The notes under the pieces were generated by a model that was given only the letters and a program-made list of their open reading frames with translations, made no database searches and was not told the DNA's origin. A stretch of 64,000 bases of DNA from G965216695 sp965216695 (lineage in GTDB: Bacteria > Pseudomonadota > Gammaproteobacteria > Pseudomonadales > Azotimanducaceae): positions 3,844,001 through 3,908,000 of the forward strand of contig OZ244212.1 of assembly GCA_965216695.1 (NCBI GenBank), read 5' to 3'. A program made the translations under genes and the position numbers. Each line of letters opens with the position of its first letter. The stretch's first letter is position 1. This document shows, in pieces, positions 43,148-52,286 of this stretch.

Positions 43148-44305
43148 TCAGGTAAGTCCGCAATCGGTGAGCGCGCGGGTGATGCGCGCCAGGCCGCGTT
43201 CCAGGTTTGCGCGGGTGGTTGCGAAATTCAGACGCGCATACCCGGGCAAGCCGAACTGGACGCCCTCCGAAAGGCCCACCCCCCAACGTTCCAGCTCTTT
43301 TGCGGGATTTTCAGTCCAGTCGGTCAAGTCGATCCAGGCGAGGTAGGTTCCCTCCAGCGGTGCGACCCGGGCGCCAAGCGCGTCACAGACAAGCGCGTAG
43401 TTGCCGCGCAGGTACTCCAGCAGCTGCGGCAGCCAATCGGTGTCATCCCGATAGCATGCCTCGGTAGCCGCGTACGACAGCGGACCGATCAGATGCACGA
43501 GCCCTTTGCGAGCGCGTTTGAATTCGCGGCGCAATTGCGCGTCCGGGATCACCGCGACGGCGCAGCCGATCCCGGGAATGTTGTACGTCTTGTTGGGCGA
43601 ATGCAGCGTTACGGTATGGTGGGCGACGTCGTCCGAGCGGCACGCGATTGGCGTGTGGGACGCGCCCGGAGCGAGCAGCAGGTCGCAGTGGATCTCGTCG
43701 GAACAGATGACGATGTCGCGCTCCAGCGCAAAGGTGCCGATTGCATCGAGCTCGTCCGCGTCGAACACGCGCCCTGTGGGATTCTGCGGATTACACAACA
43801 GCAGCAGCCGGTCGTTTGCGGTCGCGGCATCCTCCAGCGCAGTCACCGGCCAACGCCACAGTCCGCCCGTTGCGCCGCGACTCGGATCTTCTCCCGGCGG
43901 GGTACCGTAGACCCGGTGTTCCTCGCGGTCGGTAAAACGAGCAACGTAGAGAAACGGGTGATACACGGGTGCGGGTACCAGAATCCCGTCGCCCGCGTTG
44001 CCGACCGCCATCGCGGTGAGATTGATCCCCGGCACCACGCCCGGAATCCACACCAGCCACTCGGGTGAAACGGACCAGCCGAACCGGCGCTCGGCCCATT
44101 CGCAATAAGCCTCCGTGAGCGACGGTGGCGTGTTGGTGTAGCCAAGAATCGGATGCTCAAGGCGCCGGCGCACGGCGTCGAGCACAAACGGTGGCGTTGC
44201 GAAGTCCATGTCGGCCACCCACAACGGCAGGATGTCGTCGCCGTAGCGTTCCCATTTGCTGCTGTGGGTGCCGTCGCGTGCAATGGTTGTGTCGAAATCG
44301 GTCAT
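43148..44305 (-). CDS. PatB/MalY-family PLP lyase (cystathionine beta-lyase type)
   Basis: This is a 385-residue fold-type I PLP enzyme. DILPLWVADMDFATPPFV near the N-terminus is the mark of the PatB/MalY group. LLLCNPQNPTGRVFDADEL, VICSDEIHCDLLL (Asp and Tyr-region of the cofactor site) and HSPNKTYNIPGIG (Schiff-base lysine) follow. It probably cleaves cystathionine or cysteine conjugates at the C-S bond; an aminotransferase role is the alternative. It has its own terminator and is divergent from grxD. Confidence 0.88.
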   Translation of the reverse strand: MTDFDTTIARDGTHSSKWERYGDDILPLWVADMDFATPPFVLDAVRRRLEHPILGYTNTPPSLTEAYCEWAERRFGWSVSPEWLVWIPGVVPGINLTAMAVGNAGDGILVPAPVYHPFLYVARFTDREEHRVYGTPPGEDPSRGATGGLWRWPVTALEDAATANDRLLLLCNPQNPTGRVFDADELDAIGTFALERDIVICSDEIHCDLLLAPGASHTPIACRSDDVAHHTVTLHSPNKTYNIPGIGCAVAVIPDAQLRREFKRARKGLVHLIGPLSYAATEACYRDDTDWLPQLLEYLRGNYALVCDALGARVAPLEGTYLAWIDLTDWTENPAKELERWGVGLSEGVQFGLPGYARLNFATTRANLERGLARITRALTDCGLT

Positions 44306-44395
44306 TGCACGTTCATCGCTTTTTCATCCTATCGGGTTTTCGGAGTTCAGGTACAATTGGCAGTTAACGAGTATCAGTGGTGAGGACAGCTTCAG

Positions 44396-44734
44396 ATGTC
44401 GCAAGCAGCCAATTCTGTGGCGGACGCAATCCGAGATCAAATTGCGGAAAATCCGATCATCGTGTACATGAAAGGTACGCCCCAGGCACCTCAATGCGGC
44501 TTTTCGGCCCAAACCGTGCAGTGCCTGGTTCAGTGCGGCCAGCGGTTCGCGTACGTCGACGTGCTCGCGAATCCGGACATTCGCGCAACGCTGCCCGGCA
44601 TCGCGGACTGGCCGACCTTTCCTCAGTTGTATGTCGACGGCGAACTCGTCGGCGGCTGTGACATCGTTACGGAGATGTTCGAATCCGGCGAGCTGAAAGA
44701 TCTGATCGACGCGGCGGCGTCCGCGCCGGAGTAA
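44396..44734 (+). CDS. grxD: Monothiol glutaredoxin GrxD
   Basis: This is a 112-residue protein. The monothiol site is CGFS (about 34-37), preceded by VYMKGTPQAPQ. WPTFPQLYVDGELVGGCDI provides the glutathione-binding TFPQ and GGCD segments. It matches Grx4, which carries a 2Fe-2S cluster and works with BolA-type proteins in iron handling. It is short and complete, as usual. It converges on rnt with 12 bases between the stops, an arrangement close to that in Pseudomonas. Confidence 0.96.
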   Translation: MSQAANSVADAIRDQIAENPIIVYMKGTPQAPQCGFSAQTVQCLVQCGQRFAYVDVLANPDIRATLPGIADWPTFPQLYVDGELVGGCDIVTEMFESGELKDLIDAAASAPE

Positions 44735-44746
44735 CCCTCCCGGCTA

Positions 44747-45376
44747 CTACGCCCCGGACGCCCCCGACGGATCCGTTGTGTCGTCGGCGGGCCAGGGCCA
44801 CAGATTGACCACGTAACAGAACAGGTGCGCTGCGCGTTCGGCGTCGTACGCCGCGCGGTGCGCCTGTTCCTGCGCGAACGGAATGCCGGCGCGTTGGCAG
44901 GCCTCCGACAACACGGTATGACCGCATGCGACCGCGGCGAGCGCTGCGGTGTCGATCGTTGTGAACGGGTGAAACGGATTGCGCTTGGCGTCGACCCGGG
45001 CTGCAGCGGCGTGCAGGAACCCGTGGTCAAACGATGCGTTGTGGGCTACCAGCACCGCACGGTGACACCCTGCCTCCCGCACCGCGCGGCGCACCACGCG
45101 GAACAAATCCTGCAGTGCCTGGGCTTCAGGCAACGCGTTGCGCGTGGGATCGTTCGGGTCAATACCGGTAAACGCCAGCGACGCTGAATCAACGGATGAC
45201 CCTGCAAACGGCTGTACGGCGAACGCGGTCGTGTCGTTAACGATCAGCACGTCCGCATCGAAGCGCAGCGTGACGGCGGCGATCTCCAGAATGGGATTGC
45301 GCTGAGCATCGAAGCCGCCGGTTTCGATGTCCACCACCACCGGAAGGAACCCGCGGAAGCGTTCGGCCATCTCCAT
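44747..45376 (-). CDS. rnt: Ribonuclease T
   Basis: This is a 209-residue DEDD exonuclease from the ATG at 45376. The motifs are VVVDIETGGF (Exo I, Asp and Glu), LVAHNASFDHGFL (Exo II) and a C-terminal HRAAYDAERAAHLF (Exo III, His and Asp). It trims 3' ends of tRNA, including the CCA turnover, and of other stable RNAs. A frame open to 45472 adds a non-conserved N-terminus and is not used. A second ATG lies two codons in, at 45370. It is divergent from argG. Confidence 0.94.
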   Translation of the reverse strand: MEMAERFRGFLPVVVDIETGGFDAQRNPILEIAAVTLRFDADVLIVNDTTAFAVQPFAGSSVDSASLAFTGIDPNDPTRNALPEAQALQDLFRVVRRAVREAGCHRAVLVAHNASFDHGFLHAAAARVDAKRNPFHPFTTIDTAALAAVACGHTVLSEACQRAGIPFAQEQAHRAAYDAERAAHLFCYVVNLWPWPADDTTDPSGASGA

Positions 45377-45498
45377 TCGGTCACGATAGCACAGACGTCC
45401 TGCAGCGAGGTCGCGACCGGCATGCGTTCGTCGCGCCAGGACCTGGCGGGTCCATTCGCATTCTCTTACCATCAGCGCCCCGCAACCGAGTGCTTGAG

Positions 45499-46740
45499 AT
45501 GTCCACGAACCACGATAGCGATTTCCGGCCCAGCAAGATTGTGCTCGCGTACTCCGGCGGGCTGGACACGTCGATGATTCTTCGCTGGCTGCAGGAAGAA
45601 TACGCCGCGGAAGTCGTCACCTTCACGGCCGATCTAGGGCAGGGTGGGGAGGTCGAACCGGCGCGTGCGAAAGCTCAGTCGATGGGCGTACGCGACATTC
45701 ACATCGAAGACCTGCGCGAAGAGTTTGTGCGCGACTATGTGTTTCCGATGTTCCGCGCCAACACGCTGTACGAAGGCACCTATCTTCTCGGTACGAGCAT
45801 TGCGCGTCCGCTGATCACGAAACGCTGTGTCGAAATTGCCCAGGACTCGGGCGCTCAGGCGATTGCGCACGGGGCCACCGGCAAGGGCAACGATCAGGTG
45901 CGTTACGAGCTGGGCGCGTATGCGCTCGACCCCGACATTCGGGTGATCGCGCCGTGGCGCGATTGGAACCTGAACAGCCGGGAGGCGCTGATGGACTTCT
46001 GCGAGAAGCATCAGATACCCGTGGACTTCAGCCGGGGCGATGAATCCCCGTACTCCATGGACGCCAATCTGCTGCACATCTCGTACGAGGGCGGCGAGCT
46101 GGAAGATCCGTGGCAAGCACCCAATGAGGCGATGTGGCGTTGGACGGTCGCACCCCAGGACGCGCCGGATCAACCACAGGAGATCGTGCTCACGTTCGCC
46201 CGCGGTGATCTGGTTGCCATCGACGGTACGTCGGTGACGCCGGGCGAAGCGCTCACCGAATTGAATCGTCTCGGCGGCGCCCACGGTATCGGCCGGGCGG
46301 ACATCGTCGAGAACCGGTATGTGGGCATGAAGTCCCGCGGCTGCTATGAAACCCCCGGGGGCACCATTCTGTTGGCGGCGCATCGGGCGATCGAGTCGAT
46401 CACGCTCGATCGGGAAGTTACCCATCTCAAAGACGAGCTCATGCCTCGCTATGCGACGCTGATCTATAACGGATACTGGTTCGCGCCGGAACGCATCGCG
46501 ATGCAGGCGCTGATCGACCAGACTCAGGAACCCGTAAATGGCGAAGTACGGCTCACGCTCTACAAAGGCTCAGTGGCTGTGGTAGGCCGACGGTCGGTCG
46601 ACGACAGTCTGTACGATGCGAACGTGGTCACATTTGAAGATGATGCGGGTGCGTATGATCAGGCCGATGCGACGGGTTTCATTCGGCTGAACGCTTTGCG
46701 GCTGAAACTAGGGGCGAAACGCGGACGCAAGTATACGTAG
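45499..46740 (+). CDS. argG: Argininosuccinate synthase
   Basis: This is a 413-residue protein with the ATP pyrophosphatase loop LAYSGGLDTSMIL (about 17-29), the citrulline and aspartate region AHGATGKGNDQVRYELG, and VENRYVGMKSRGCYETPGG. It joins citrulline and aspartate to give argininosuccinate, the step after argF. The ATG at 45499 is taken; a GTG three codons before it is in frame. Although arginine genes are nearby (argD, argF 2.5 kb upstream), they are on the other strand and form a separate unit. Confidence 0.97.
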   Translation: MSTNHDSDFRPSKIVLAYSGGLDTSMILRWLQEEYAAEVVTFTADLGQGGEVEPARAKAQSMGVRDIHIEDLREEFVRDYVFPMFRANTLYEGTYLLGTSIARPLITKRCVEIAQDSGAQAIAHGATGKGNDQVRYELGAYALDPDIRVIAPWRDWNLNSREALMDFCEKHQIPVDFSRGDESPYSMDANLLHISYEGGELEDPWQAPNEAMWRWTVAPQDAPDQPQEIVLTFARGDLVAIDGTSVTPGEALTELNRLGGAHGIGRADIVENRYVGMKSRGCYETPGGTILLAAHRAIESITLDREVTHLKDELMPRYATLIYNGYWFAPERIAMQALIDQTQEPVNGEVRLTLYKGSVAVVGRRSVDDSLYDANVVTFEDDAGAYDQADATGFIRLNALRLKLGAKRGRKYT

Positions 46741-46761
46741 CTGGGACATGGAGCGTTTGGG

Positions 46762-47382
46762 ATGGGACACTATCAGGTGCTGTTCAGCGGCGCGCTGGTT
46801 GATGGCGTCGACCCGAAATCGGTGCGCGCAAAGGTTCAGTCGGAACTCGGCCTCGACGAGCGAAAACTCAAGCAGTTTTTCTCCGGGCGAACGGTCGTAG
46901 TACGTAGCCGTCTGAGCGAACATGCGGCGGCCACGTTCTGTGATCGCATGCGTGCACTGGGCGCAATCACCCGCGTGAAGAATCTCGAACCCAAAGTCGA
47001 AGACAAGTATTACCGTGCCGAGGCCAATCGCGCCGATCATACGTTGAAGGACATTACGGCGGCGTTTACCACCTGCCCGAGTTGTGGCCATCTGCAACTC
47101 GACTTGTCACACTGCAACAAATGTGGCGCCAACATCGAACTCATCGAGAGCAAACGCGCGCGCGAAGACGAACTGATCGGCCGCAAGGTCGATCGTCTGC
47201 GCGACAGCCCGCCGAAATCCGCGGGCCCGACGCTCGCACAACGTATAGCGCGTCAGTCGGAGCAACCGGCTCCGGGCCCCAAGCCGAATCGCTCGAATGT
47301 GCCGCCTGCAGCGATTCGGGCGCCGAGCAGCGACCGACCGGCGAGGCGCGGCTTGCGCAGCTGGCTGAAGCGGTCGGGCTGA
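46762..47382 (+). CDS. Zinc-ribbon protein of unknown function
   Basis: This is a 206-residue protein that I do not recognise by name. Residues 1-75 (YQVLFSGALVDGVDPKSVRA, then LKQFFSGRTVVVRSRLSEHA) form a small alpha/beta domain seen in front of various proteobacterial proteins. Residues 95-120 hold a zinc ribbon, CPSCGHLQLDLSHCNKCG (four Cys in CxxC pairs). The C-terminal part is Arg/Pro-rich, probably disordered, and ends RGLRSWLKRSG. There is no signal peptide. It lies between argG and murI on the same strand with short gaps, so it may share their transcript; no function follows from this. Confidence 0.6.
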   Translation: MGHYQVLFSGALVDGVDPKSVRAKVQSELGLDERKLKQFFSGRTVVVRSRLSEHAAATFCDRMRALGAITRVKNLEPKVEDKYYRAEANRADHTLKDITAAFTTCPSCGHLQLDLSHCNKCGANIELIESKRAREDELIGRKVDRLRDSPPKSAGPTLAQRIARQSEQPAPGPKPNRSNVPPAAIRAPSSDRPARRGLRSWLKRSG

Positions 47383-47422
47383 GCGTCGCGTACGCACGCC
47401 TGTCGCGCCGGAACTCGCCGGC

Positions 47423-48265
47423 GTGACGACGATCGGGGTTTTCGATTCGGGGATGGGCGGCCTGACCGTACTCCGAGCCCTGCGTGAACAACTTCCGAAC
47501 GAACAATTCGTGTATCTCGGGGACACCGCGCGGCTTCCCTACGGCACCAAGGATCCTGAGACGGTACGCCGCTATGCGTTACAGGCGGCGCGCGCGTTGG
47601 TGGAACGTGGTGGCGTGGAACTGCTGGTGATTGCCTGCAATACCGCGTCGTCCGTTGCGCTGGACGTGCTTGCGCGGGCGTTCGACCCCCTGCCGGTGTT
47701 CGGTGTCGTTGAACCGGGGGCCGCGGCGGCGGCCGTCCATGCGACCCCGCGTGCAGGCCGGGTGCTGGTGCTCGCGACGGAAGGCACCGTGTCCAATGGC
47801 GCATATGTCCGGGCCCTGCTGCGCCATGACGCTCGGCTGCGGGTCTGGTCGGTGCCCTGTCAGGTACTGGTCGCACTCGCGGAAGAAGGCATTGTCGACG
47901 AGGCGTTGGCGCGCCGGGTGCTCGATCACTACGTCGGCCGGTTTACCAGCGCGAAGAAAGCGGTAGACAGCGTGCTGCTGGGTTGCACGCACTTTCCGGT
48001 ATTCCGGCACACGCTCGCTGACATGTTCGGCGCAGCCACGGCGATCGTTGACAGCGCAGACACGACCGCGGCCGTTGTGGCGCGACACCTTCACCCTAAC
48101 GCTCGGGATACGCCGCGCGCGGTTACCCCGGATATGTCGACGCCGTTGCGTGACGCCGACCGCGACACGCTGTTCATGGTTACGGATGGTGTGGAGCGTT
48201 TTCGCCGGGTTGCGCCGGTGTTTTTCGGTGCAGGCGTGCAGGCGGTGGAGTCCGTCAACCTGTAG
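47423..48265 (+). CDS. murI: Glutamate racemase
   Basis: This is a 280-residue protein starting at GTG. It has the entry motif IGVFDSGMGGLTVLRAL, the first catalytic cysteine in VIACNTASS (about 72) and the second in LLGCTHFPV (about 186). It makes D-glutamate for peptidoglycan from L-glutamate, without a cofactor. The length fits the family. The upstream spacer to the zinc-ribbon gene is 40 bases. It converges on nth with a small hairpin in the 21-base gap. Confidence 0.95.
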   Translation: MTTIGVFDSGMGGLTVLRALREQLPNEQFVYLGDTARLPYGTKDPETVRRYALQAARALVERGGVELLVIACNTASSVALDVLARAFDPLPVFGVVEPGAAAAAVHATPRAGRVLVLATEGTVSNGAYVRALLRHDARLRVWSVPCQVLVALAEEGIVDEALARRVLDHYVGRFTSAKKAVDSVLLGCTHFPVFRHTLADMFGAATAIVDSADTTAAVVARHLHPNARDTPRAVTPDMSTPLRDADRDTLFMVTDGVERFRRVAPVFFGAGVQAVESVNL

Positions 48266-48280
48266 ATCGCGTGCCGCGAT
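48266..48280. terminator. Short hairpin between murI and nth
   Basis: ATCGCG (48266-48271) and CGCGAT (48275-48280) pair perfectly around the triplet TGC. It fills most of the 21 bases between the convergent stops of murI and nth. The stem is short and has no T-run, so termination is only possible. Confidence 0.3.
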
Positions 48281-48286
48281 CCGCGG

Positions 48287-48925
48287 TCATTCCGGCTCCG
48301 TCTTCGCAGCGTATTCGCACAGGTCCTCGATCACGCAGGCACCGCAACGTGGTTTACGCGCCACGCAGGTGTACCGCCCGTGCAGGATCAGCCAGTGGTG
48401 CGCGTCGTTGAGGTATTCCGGCGGAGTCCAGCGCGTGAGCCTATCTTCCACCTCGCGCACGTTCTTGCCTTTGGCGAGCCGTGTACGGTTGGCCACCCGG
48501 AAAATGTGGGTATCGACTGCGATCGTCGGATGGCCGAAGGCCGTATTCAGGACGACGTTCGCGGTTTTGCGGCCCACACCGGGCAGCGCTTCCAGCGCTT
48601 CGCGGTTCTCAGGTACCCGGCCGTCGTAGTCGCGCAGCAGGATGCGCGCCATCTCCACAACGTTCTTTGCCTTGGTGTTGAACAGGCCAATGTGGCGGAT
48701 GTGCTTCTTGAGACCCGTTACTCCCAACCGAACGATCGCCTCCGGCGTGTTCGCCACCGGGAACAGCGTGTCCGTTGCTTTGTTCACGGAGACATCCGTA
48801 GCCTGGGCCGAAAGGATGACGGCGACCAGCAGCTCGAACGGCGAGTCGAAACGCAGCTCCGTCGTCGGGTCGGGGTTGTGCGCCTTAAGCCTCGCGAAAA
48901 TTTCACTGCGCTTGGTTCGGTTCAT
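48287..48925 (-). CDS. nth: Endonuclease III
   Basis: This is a 212-residue base-excision repair glycosylase/lyase. The helix-hairpin-helix LEALPGVGRKTANVVLN (about 108-124) includes the catalytic Lys, and VDTHIFRVANR carries the catalytic Asp. The C-terminal 4Fe-4S loop has cysteines in YTCVARKPRCGACVIEDLC. It removes oxidised pyrimidines. The ATG at 48925 overlaps the rnfE stop (ATGA). It is the last gene of the metG-rnf unit, an order also found in other gammaproteobacteria. Confidence 0.97.
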   Translation of the reverse strand: MNRTKRSEIFARLKAHNPDPTTELRFDSPFELLVAVILSAQATDVSVNKATDTLFPVANTPEAIVRLGVTGLKKHIRHIGLFNTKAKNVVEMARILLRDYDGRVPENREALEALPGVGRKTANVVLNTAFGHPTIAVDTHIFRVANRTRLAKGKNVREVEDRLTRWTPPEYLNDAHHWLILHGRYTCVARKPRCGACVIEDLCEYAAKTEPE

Positions 48926-49566
48926 AGCGAGCTCTGATGTGATTTGCGCGCCGTACGGAGGCGCCACGCGTTGACGGTCGCGAGCAGCACGGCTGCAGCG
49001 ATGAACGCGCCGGGCGCACTCTGCCACAGGGGTATATGCCACGAACCCGGCTCCACAACCCAGTGGGCTGCGGCGGGGCCGAACAGCTGATCCATGCCGC
49101 GGAACAGTCCGCCGGTGGCCAGTAATTCGCGGACCGCACCCAGTGCCAGCAACGCCGCCGCGAAACCGGTTGCTGTGCCGGCGGCGTCCAGCAGTGCCGG
49201 CCAGGGCGCATGATGCTGTGCGAACGACTCCAGGCGCCCGAGGATCATGCAGTTGGTTACGATGATCTGCACGAACAGCGCAACTTTTATGTAGAGCTGA
49301 AACGCAAAGGCTTCGAGGGTGATTACAGACAGCGTGGTGCTCGTGGCAACAATCAGCACGAACAGCGGCAGACGCAGATGCGCGGCGATCCAGCGACGGC
49401 CGACGCTTACCGCGAGCTGGCTCGACAACAGTACGAAGGCCGTCGCTCCGGCCAGACCCAGCGCATTCACGACCGAGCTGCTCACGGCGAGCAACGGACA
49501 CAGACCGAGCATCTGTACCCAAACCGGATTACGCGTCCACGCCGCATCGGTGAAAAGGTCAGACAT
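48922..49566 (-). CDS. rnfE: Electron transport complex subunit RnfE/RsxE
   Basis: This is a 214-residue integral membrane protein with about six helices. The opening NPVWVQMLGLCPLLAVSSSV and VQIIVTNCMILGR are family marks; the conserved Cys lies in VTNC. It pairs with RnfA in the membrane part of the Rnf complex, which moves electrons between ferredoxin and NAD(H) coupled to ion flow. In E. coli the same complex keeps SoxR reduced. The ATG overlaps the rnfG stop by 8 bases, and its own stop overlaps nth. Confidence 0.95.
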   Translation of the reverse strand: MSDLFTDAAWTRNPVWVQMLGLCPLLAVSSSVVNALGLAGATAFVLLSSQLAVSVGRRWIAAHLRLPLFVLIVATSTTLSVITLEAFAFQLYIKVALFVQIIVTNCMILGRLESFAQHHAPWPALLDAAGTATGFAAALLALGAVRELLATGGLFRGMDQLFGPAAAHWVVEPGSWHIPLWQSAPGAFIAAAVLLATVNAWRLRTARKSHQSSL

Positions 49567-50083
49567 CGCAGGGCGCCTCGTCGACCTGCAACGGCACCGC
49601 GCGCAGACGCTCGAGCGCGCGGGTAATCGCTCGGGCCGTGATCGTTGCGCCGGTGGTGGCCTGCACGTAGCTCGGATCGTCCGGTGCGTGCAGCGCCAGT
49701 TGCCGCCAGTGTGCGTCCTCGATGAAGTCGCCTATACCAGGCGTCTCTACGTGCACGGCAACCTGCCAGCTGGTTAGAACGTTGCGGTCGCCGCGGCGCG
49801 CCGCGGCGGCGACCAGGTCGATCGCGCCGGCGTAGCCGCGTTCGCGTGTCCGCAATAGCGTGTAACCGTCGCACAGCGGCCACTGATCGTGCCGCCACTG
49901 CCCGTGCAGTGGTCGGCCATCGGCCAGTTGCCGTGCAATCGCATTGGCCGCCTCTGCCCGGTTGCTGTCGATGCGCTCCCGCGTCAGCGCGTTTGCACCG
50001 GCGAGAAGACCGGCGCACGCAATGCCGCATAGCAGGAAGCCGGCCAGAGTTCTGATCGTGCGTGTCGGTTCAGCGTTCGTCAT
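49559..50083 (-). CDS. rnfG: Electron transport complex subunit RnfG/RsxG
   Basis: This is a 174-residue protein with one N-terminal membrane helix (about 10-30) and a periplasmic domain. TTGATIT (about 147-153) is the covalent FMN attachment motif (S/TGATxT), and GIGDFIEDAHWR precedes it. It is shorter than E. coli RsxG (206). The start at 50083 is ATG, overlapping the rnfD stop (ATGA). A longer frame open to 51100 is a shadow over rnfD and is not used. Confidence 0.92.
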   Translation of the reverse strand: MTNAEPTRTIRTLAGFLLCGIACAGLLAGANALTRERIDSNRAEAANAIARQLADGRPLHGQWRHDQWPLCDGYTLLRTRERGYAGAIDLVAAAARRGDRNVLTSWQVAVHVETPGIGDFIEDAHWRQLALHAPDDPSYVQATTGATITARAITRALERLRAVPLQVDEAPCDV

Positions 50084-51036
50084 TCGTCGTGCGCCGGGTG
50101 CAGGCGGAGGGATTCCCAACGATCCCACCAAGGGGTGGCGGCATTGGCGAAGAGCACTGCAAACGCGAAACCGTCGGGGTAAGCGCCGAACGAGCGGATA
50201 GCCCACACCAGGACACCGATCACGAGTCCGTACTGCCATTGATGTGCCGGTCGCCGGGGGTGGGTGACCGGGTCCGTTGCGACGAAGAACACCGCGAGCA
50301 TCGTGCCACCGGTCAAGAGGTGGAACGCCGGCGAGCCCAGACTCGCCGAGCCGCCGTTGCCGTATCCGGCGGCGGCGCTGATGGCAAGGCCGGCCAGTAC
50401 GCCGCAGACGACGCGCCAACTGGCCAGTCGCTGCCACACCAGATACGCACCACCAAGCGCAAATGCCGCGTTTATCCACTCCCAGCCGAGGCCGCCAAGG
50501 AGTCCAAAGCCGTTGTCGGCGCGCCAGACCTCCGCGATCGTGGCGCCGTTTCGATGGGCAAATGTGTCGAGCGGCGTAGCGCCGGAAACCCCGTCCAGTG
50601 CGGGCCAACCGGCGAGATCCGCCGGCGAGGCCATCAGCAGCATTGCGTAGCCCACCATGGCCGGATTGAAGGGATTGTGGCCGAGGCCGCCGAACGCGTG
50701 TTTGCCGAGGACCAGCGCCGCCGCGACGGCAAACGCGAGTCCTGCGTAGGACACCGAGGGCCCGGCCGCAAGTGCGATCAACGACGCGGTCACCACGGCG
50801 CTGCCGTCTATGACCTGACGCGTACGTCCCCGCAGGGCGAGGCACAAAGTCTCGATCACGAGCGCGAAAGCGATCGCACTGGCGAGCTTCAACAGCACGG
50901 CGATGCCGAACCACCAGGTCATTGCTAGTACGCCGGGCACGAGAGCTGCGGCGACGCGGTACATGATCGCCGGCGTCGTTGGCGCAGAACGGGCCAGCGT
51001 TCCCGCCGATGGAGTCTGGGGCAAACCGGCGATCAT
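50080..51036 (-). CDS. rnfD: Electron transport complex subunit RnfD/RsxD
   Basis: This is a 318-residue membrane protein with about eight helices. FGGLGHNPFNPAMVGYAMLL is the conserved central segment. VSGATPLDT is the covalent flavin site (SGATxT). The C-terminal segment GYGNGGSASLG...TGGTMLAVFFVATDPVTHP is also typical. The first ATG after the rnfC overlap is at 51036 (ATGA). A frame open to 51546 would fuse unrelated shadow sequence and is not used. Confidence 0.95.
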   Translation of the reverse strand: MIAGLPQTPSAGTLARSAPTTPAIMYRVAAALVPGVLAMTWWFGIAVLLKLASAIAFALVIETLCLALRGRTRQVIDGSAVVTASLIALAAGPSVSYAGLAFAVAAALVLGKHAFGGLGHNPFNPAMVGYAMLLMASPADLAGWPALDGVSGATPLDTFAHRNGATIAEVWRADNGFGLLGGLGWEWINAAFALGGAYLVWQRLASWRVVCGVLAGLAISAAAGYGNGGSASLGSPAFHLLTGGTMLAVFFVATDPVTHPRRPAHQWQYGLVIGVLVWAIRSFGAYPDGFAFAVLFANAATPWWDRWESLRLHPAHDE

Positions 51037-52286
51037 GGCGCGTCCCACTCGCGCGTACCGCGGCGCAAACGCGCCTGCCGACGCTCGTGCCGGAGTGCAT
51101 CCGTTGTTTCCGCGCGTGCCGTGCGTGCGGCCACCCGGACGCTTGCGTGGTGCTGGGCGCTCTCCCGCCGGCGTTCTTCCGCGAGCAACTGTTTTGCGTC
51201 GCGGAACGCGGTCACGAGTTCCAGGCGCGACGGGCACACGGCGTTGCAGACACCGCACTCGATGCAACGGTCGATGTCGAGCGTTTGCACCCGGGCACCC
51301 ACCCGGTGCGTTGGGAGCCGCGATGCGTCCCACAGTGCGTCCGGCAGCAAAGCTTCGGGGCAGGCAAGCGCGCACCGGCCGCAGCGTATGCAGGCGTCTG
51401 CAGACTGTGGCGCGGCCGTGTGCACGCCGAGCGTCGTTTTCACGACGGCACCGTCGTTGCGGCACCGCTGGCCGCTGAGCAGACCGCCGATACGCACTTC
51501 GGCTGCATCGTCGAGCACTTGCGTCGGCGTGCCGATTGCTGCGCACACGACGGTGCCGTTCACATCGAGCCAGCGATGTGTGAGCGGCAGCCCGAGGTCC
51601 GCCGCTTCATGTAGCGCGAACAGCGTGGACACGTTGCTGACAACGTAGCCCGCATCCGTTGGATAGCTGTGGCCCGGTATGTGCACACCGAACAATGCGG
51701 TAAGCAGGCGTCGCTCTTCGCCGCTGGGGTAGGGGTCGATGGGTACGGCGCGCACGTCGACGGATGCGTCGTTCACGTCGGGCACGGGGTGTTCGGCGCT
51801 ATGCGCGAGTACGATGCGGCGTGCACCGGTGGCGCGTGCGGCCAACAGCGCGCCGCGCACAATGCCGTCGATCTGTGTCCGGAGCAGGTGCCGGTCTGCG
51901 CTCATCCCGGGTTCGCACGCGACGCCATTTGCCACCAGCGTGTGGACGTGCTTGGCGGCCGCGTCCTGGAATTTGCGGTGCGTTGGATACCCTCCGCCGC
52001 CCAGGCCCACTAGACCGGCTTCCAGGCAACGGCCGCGGATATCGGCGGCAGCCGCAGCCGCGGGCAATGCGCGCATTACCGGCGTGCGTTCGACGGAGTC
52101 CGCGCGAATCGACATCTGCATGTCGTCGCTTCTGAAGGTCAGCATGACTCGTCCGCTGCACGGCGCGTGGACGGGTACGCCGTGGAGGTCGCGGTAGAGC
52201 AGCGCGCCGTAGTGCACGGCAGCACCATCGGCGACGTGACTCGCGCCGGCGGGTACCGCGAAGCGATAGTCGATCGCGTCAGCCAT
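51033..52286 (-). CDS. rnfC: Electron transport complex subunit RnfC/RsxC
   Basis: This is a 417-residue soluble subunit. The NADH/FMN region has LVGLGGGGYPTHRKF (about 96-110) and GEERRLLTALFG. Two 4Fe-4S clusters are given by CIRCGRCALACPE and CIECGVCNAVCPS in the C-terminal third. It docks on the membrane part and receives electrons. It lacks the long Ala-rich repeat tail of E. coli RsxC (740 residues). The ATG at 52286 overlaps the rnfB stop by 8 bases. Confidence 0.94.
   Translation of the reverse strand: MADAIDYRFAVPAGASHVADGAAVHYGALLYRDLHGVPVHAPCSGRVMLTFRSDDMQMSIRADSVERTPVMRALPAAAAAADIRGRCLEAGLVGLGGGGYPTHRKFQDAAAKHVHTLVANGVACEPGMSADRHLLRTQIDGIVRGALLAARATGARRIVLAHSAEHPVPDVNDASVDVRAVPIDPYPSGEERRLLTALFGVHIPGHSYPTDAGYVVSNVSTLFALHEAADLGLPLTHRWLDVNGTVVCAAIGTPTQVLDDAAEVRIGGLLSGQRCRNDGAVVKTTLGVHTAAPQSADACIRCGRCALACPEALLPDALWDASRLPTHRVGARVQTLDIDRCIECGVCNAVCPSRLELVTAFRDAKQLLAEERRRESAQHHASVRVAARTARAETTDALRHERRQARLRRGTREWDAP

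Noticed and set aside
45411..45420. 10-bp palindrome GGTCGCGACC before argG, considered as an ArgR site
   Set aside because: It does not fit the known AT-rich ArgR box and a 10-bp GC palindrome is frequent in such DNA.
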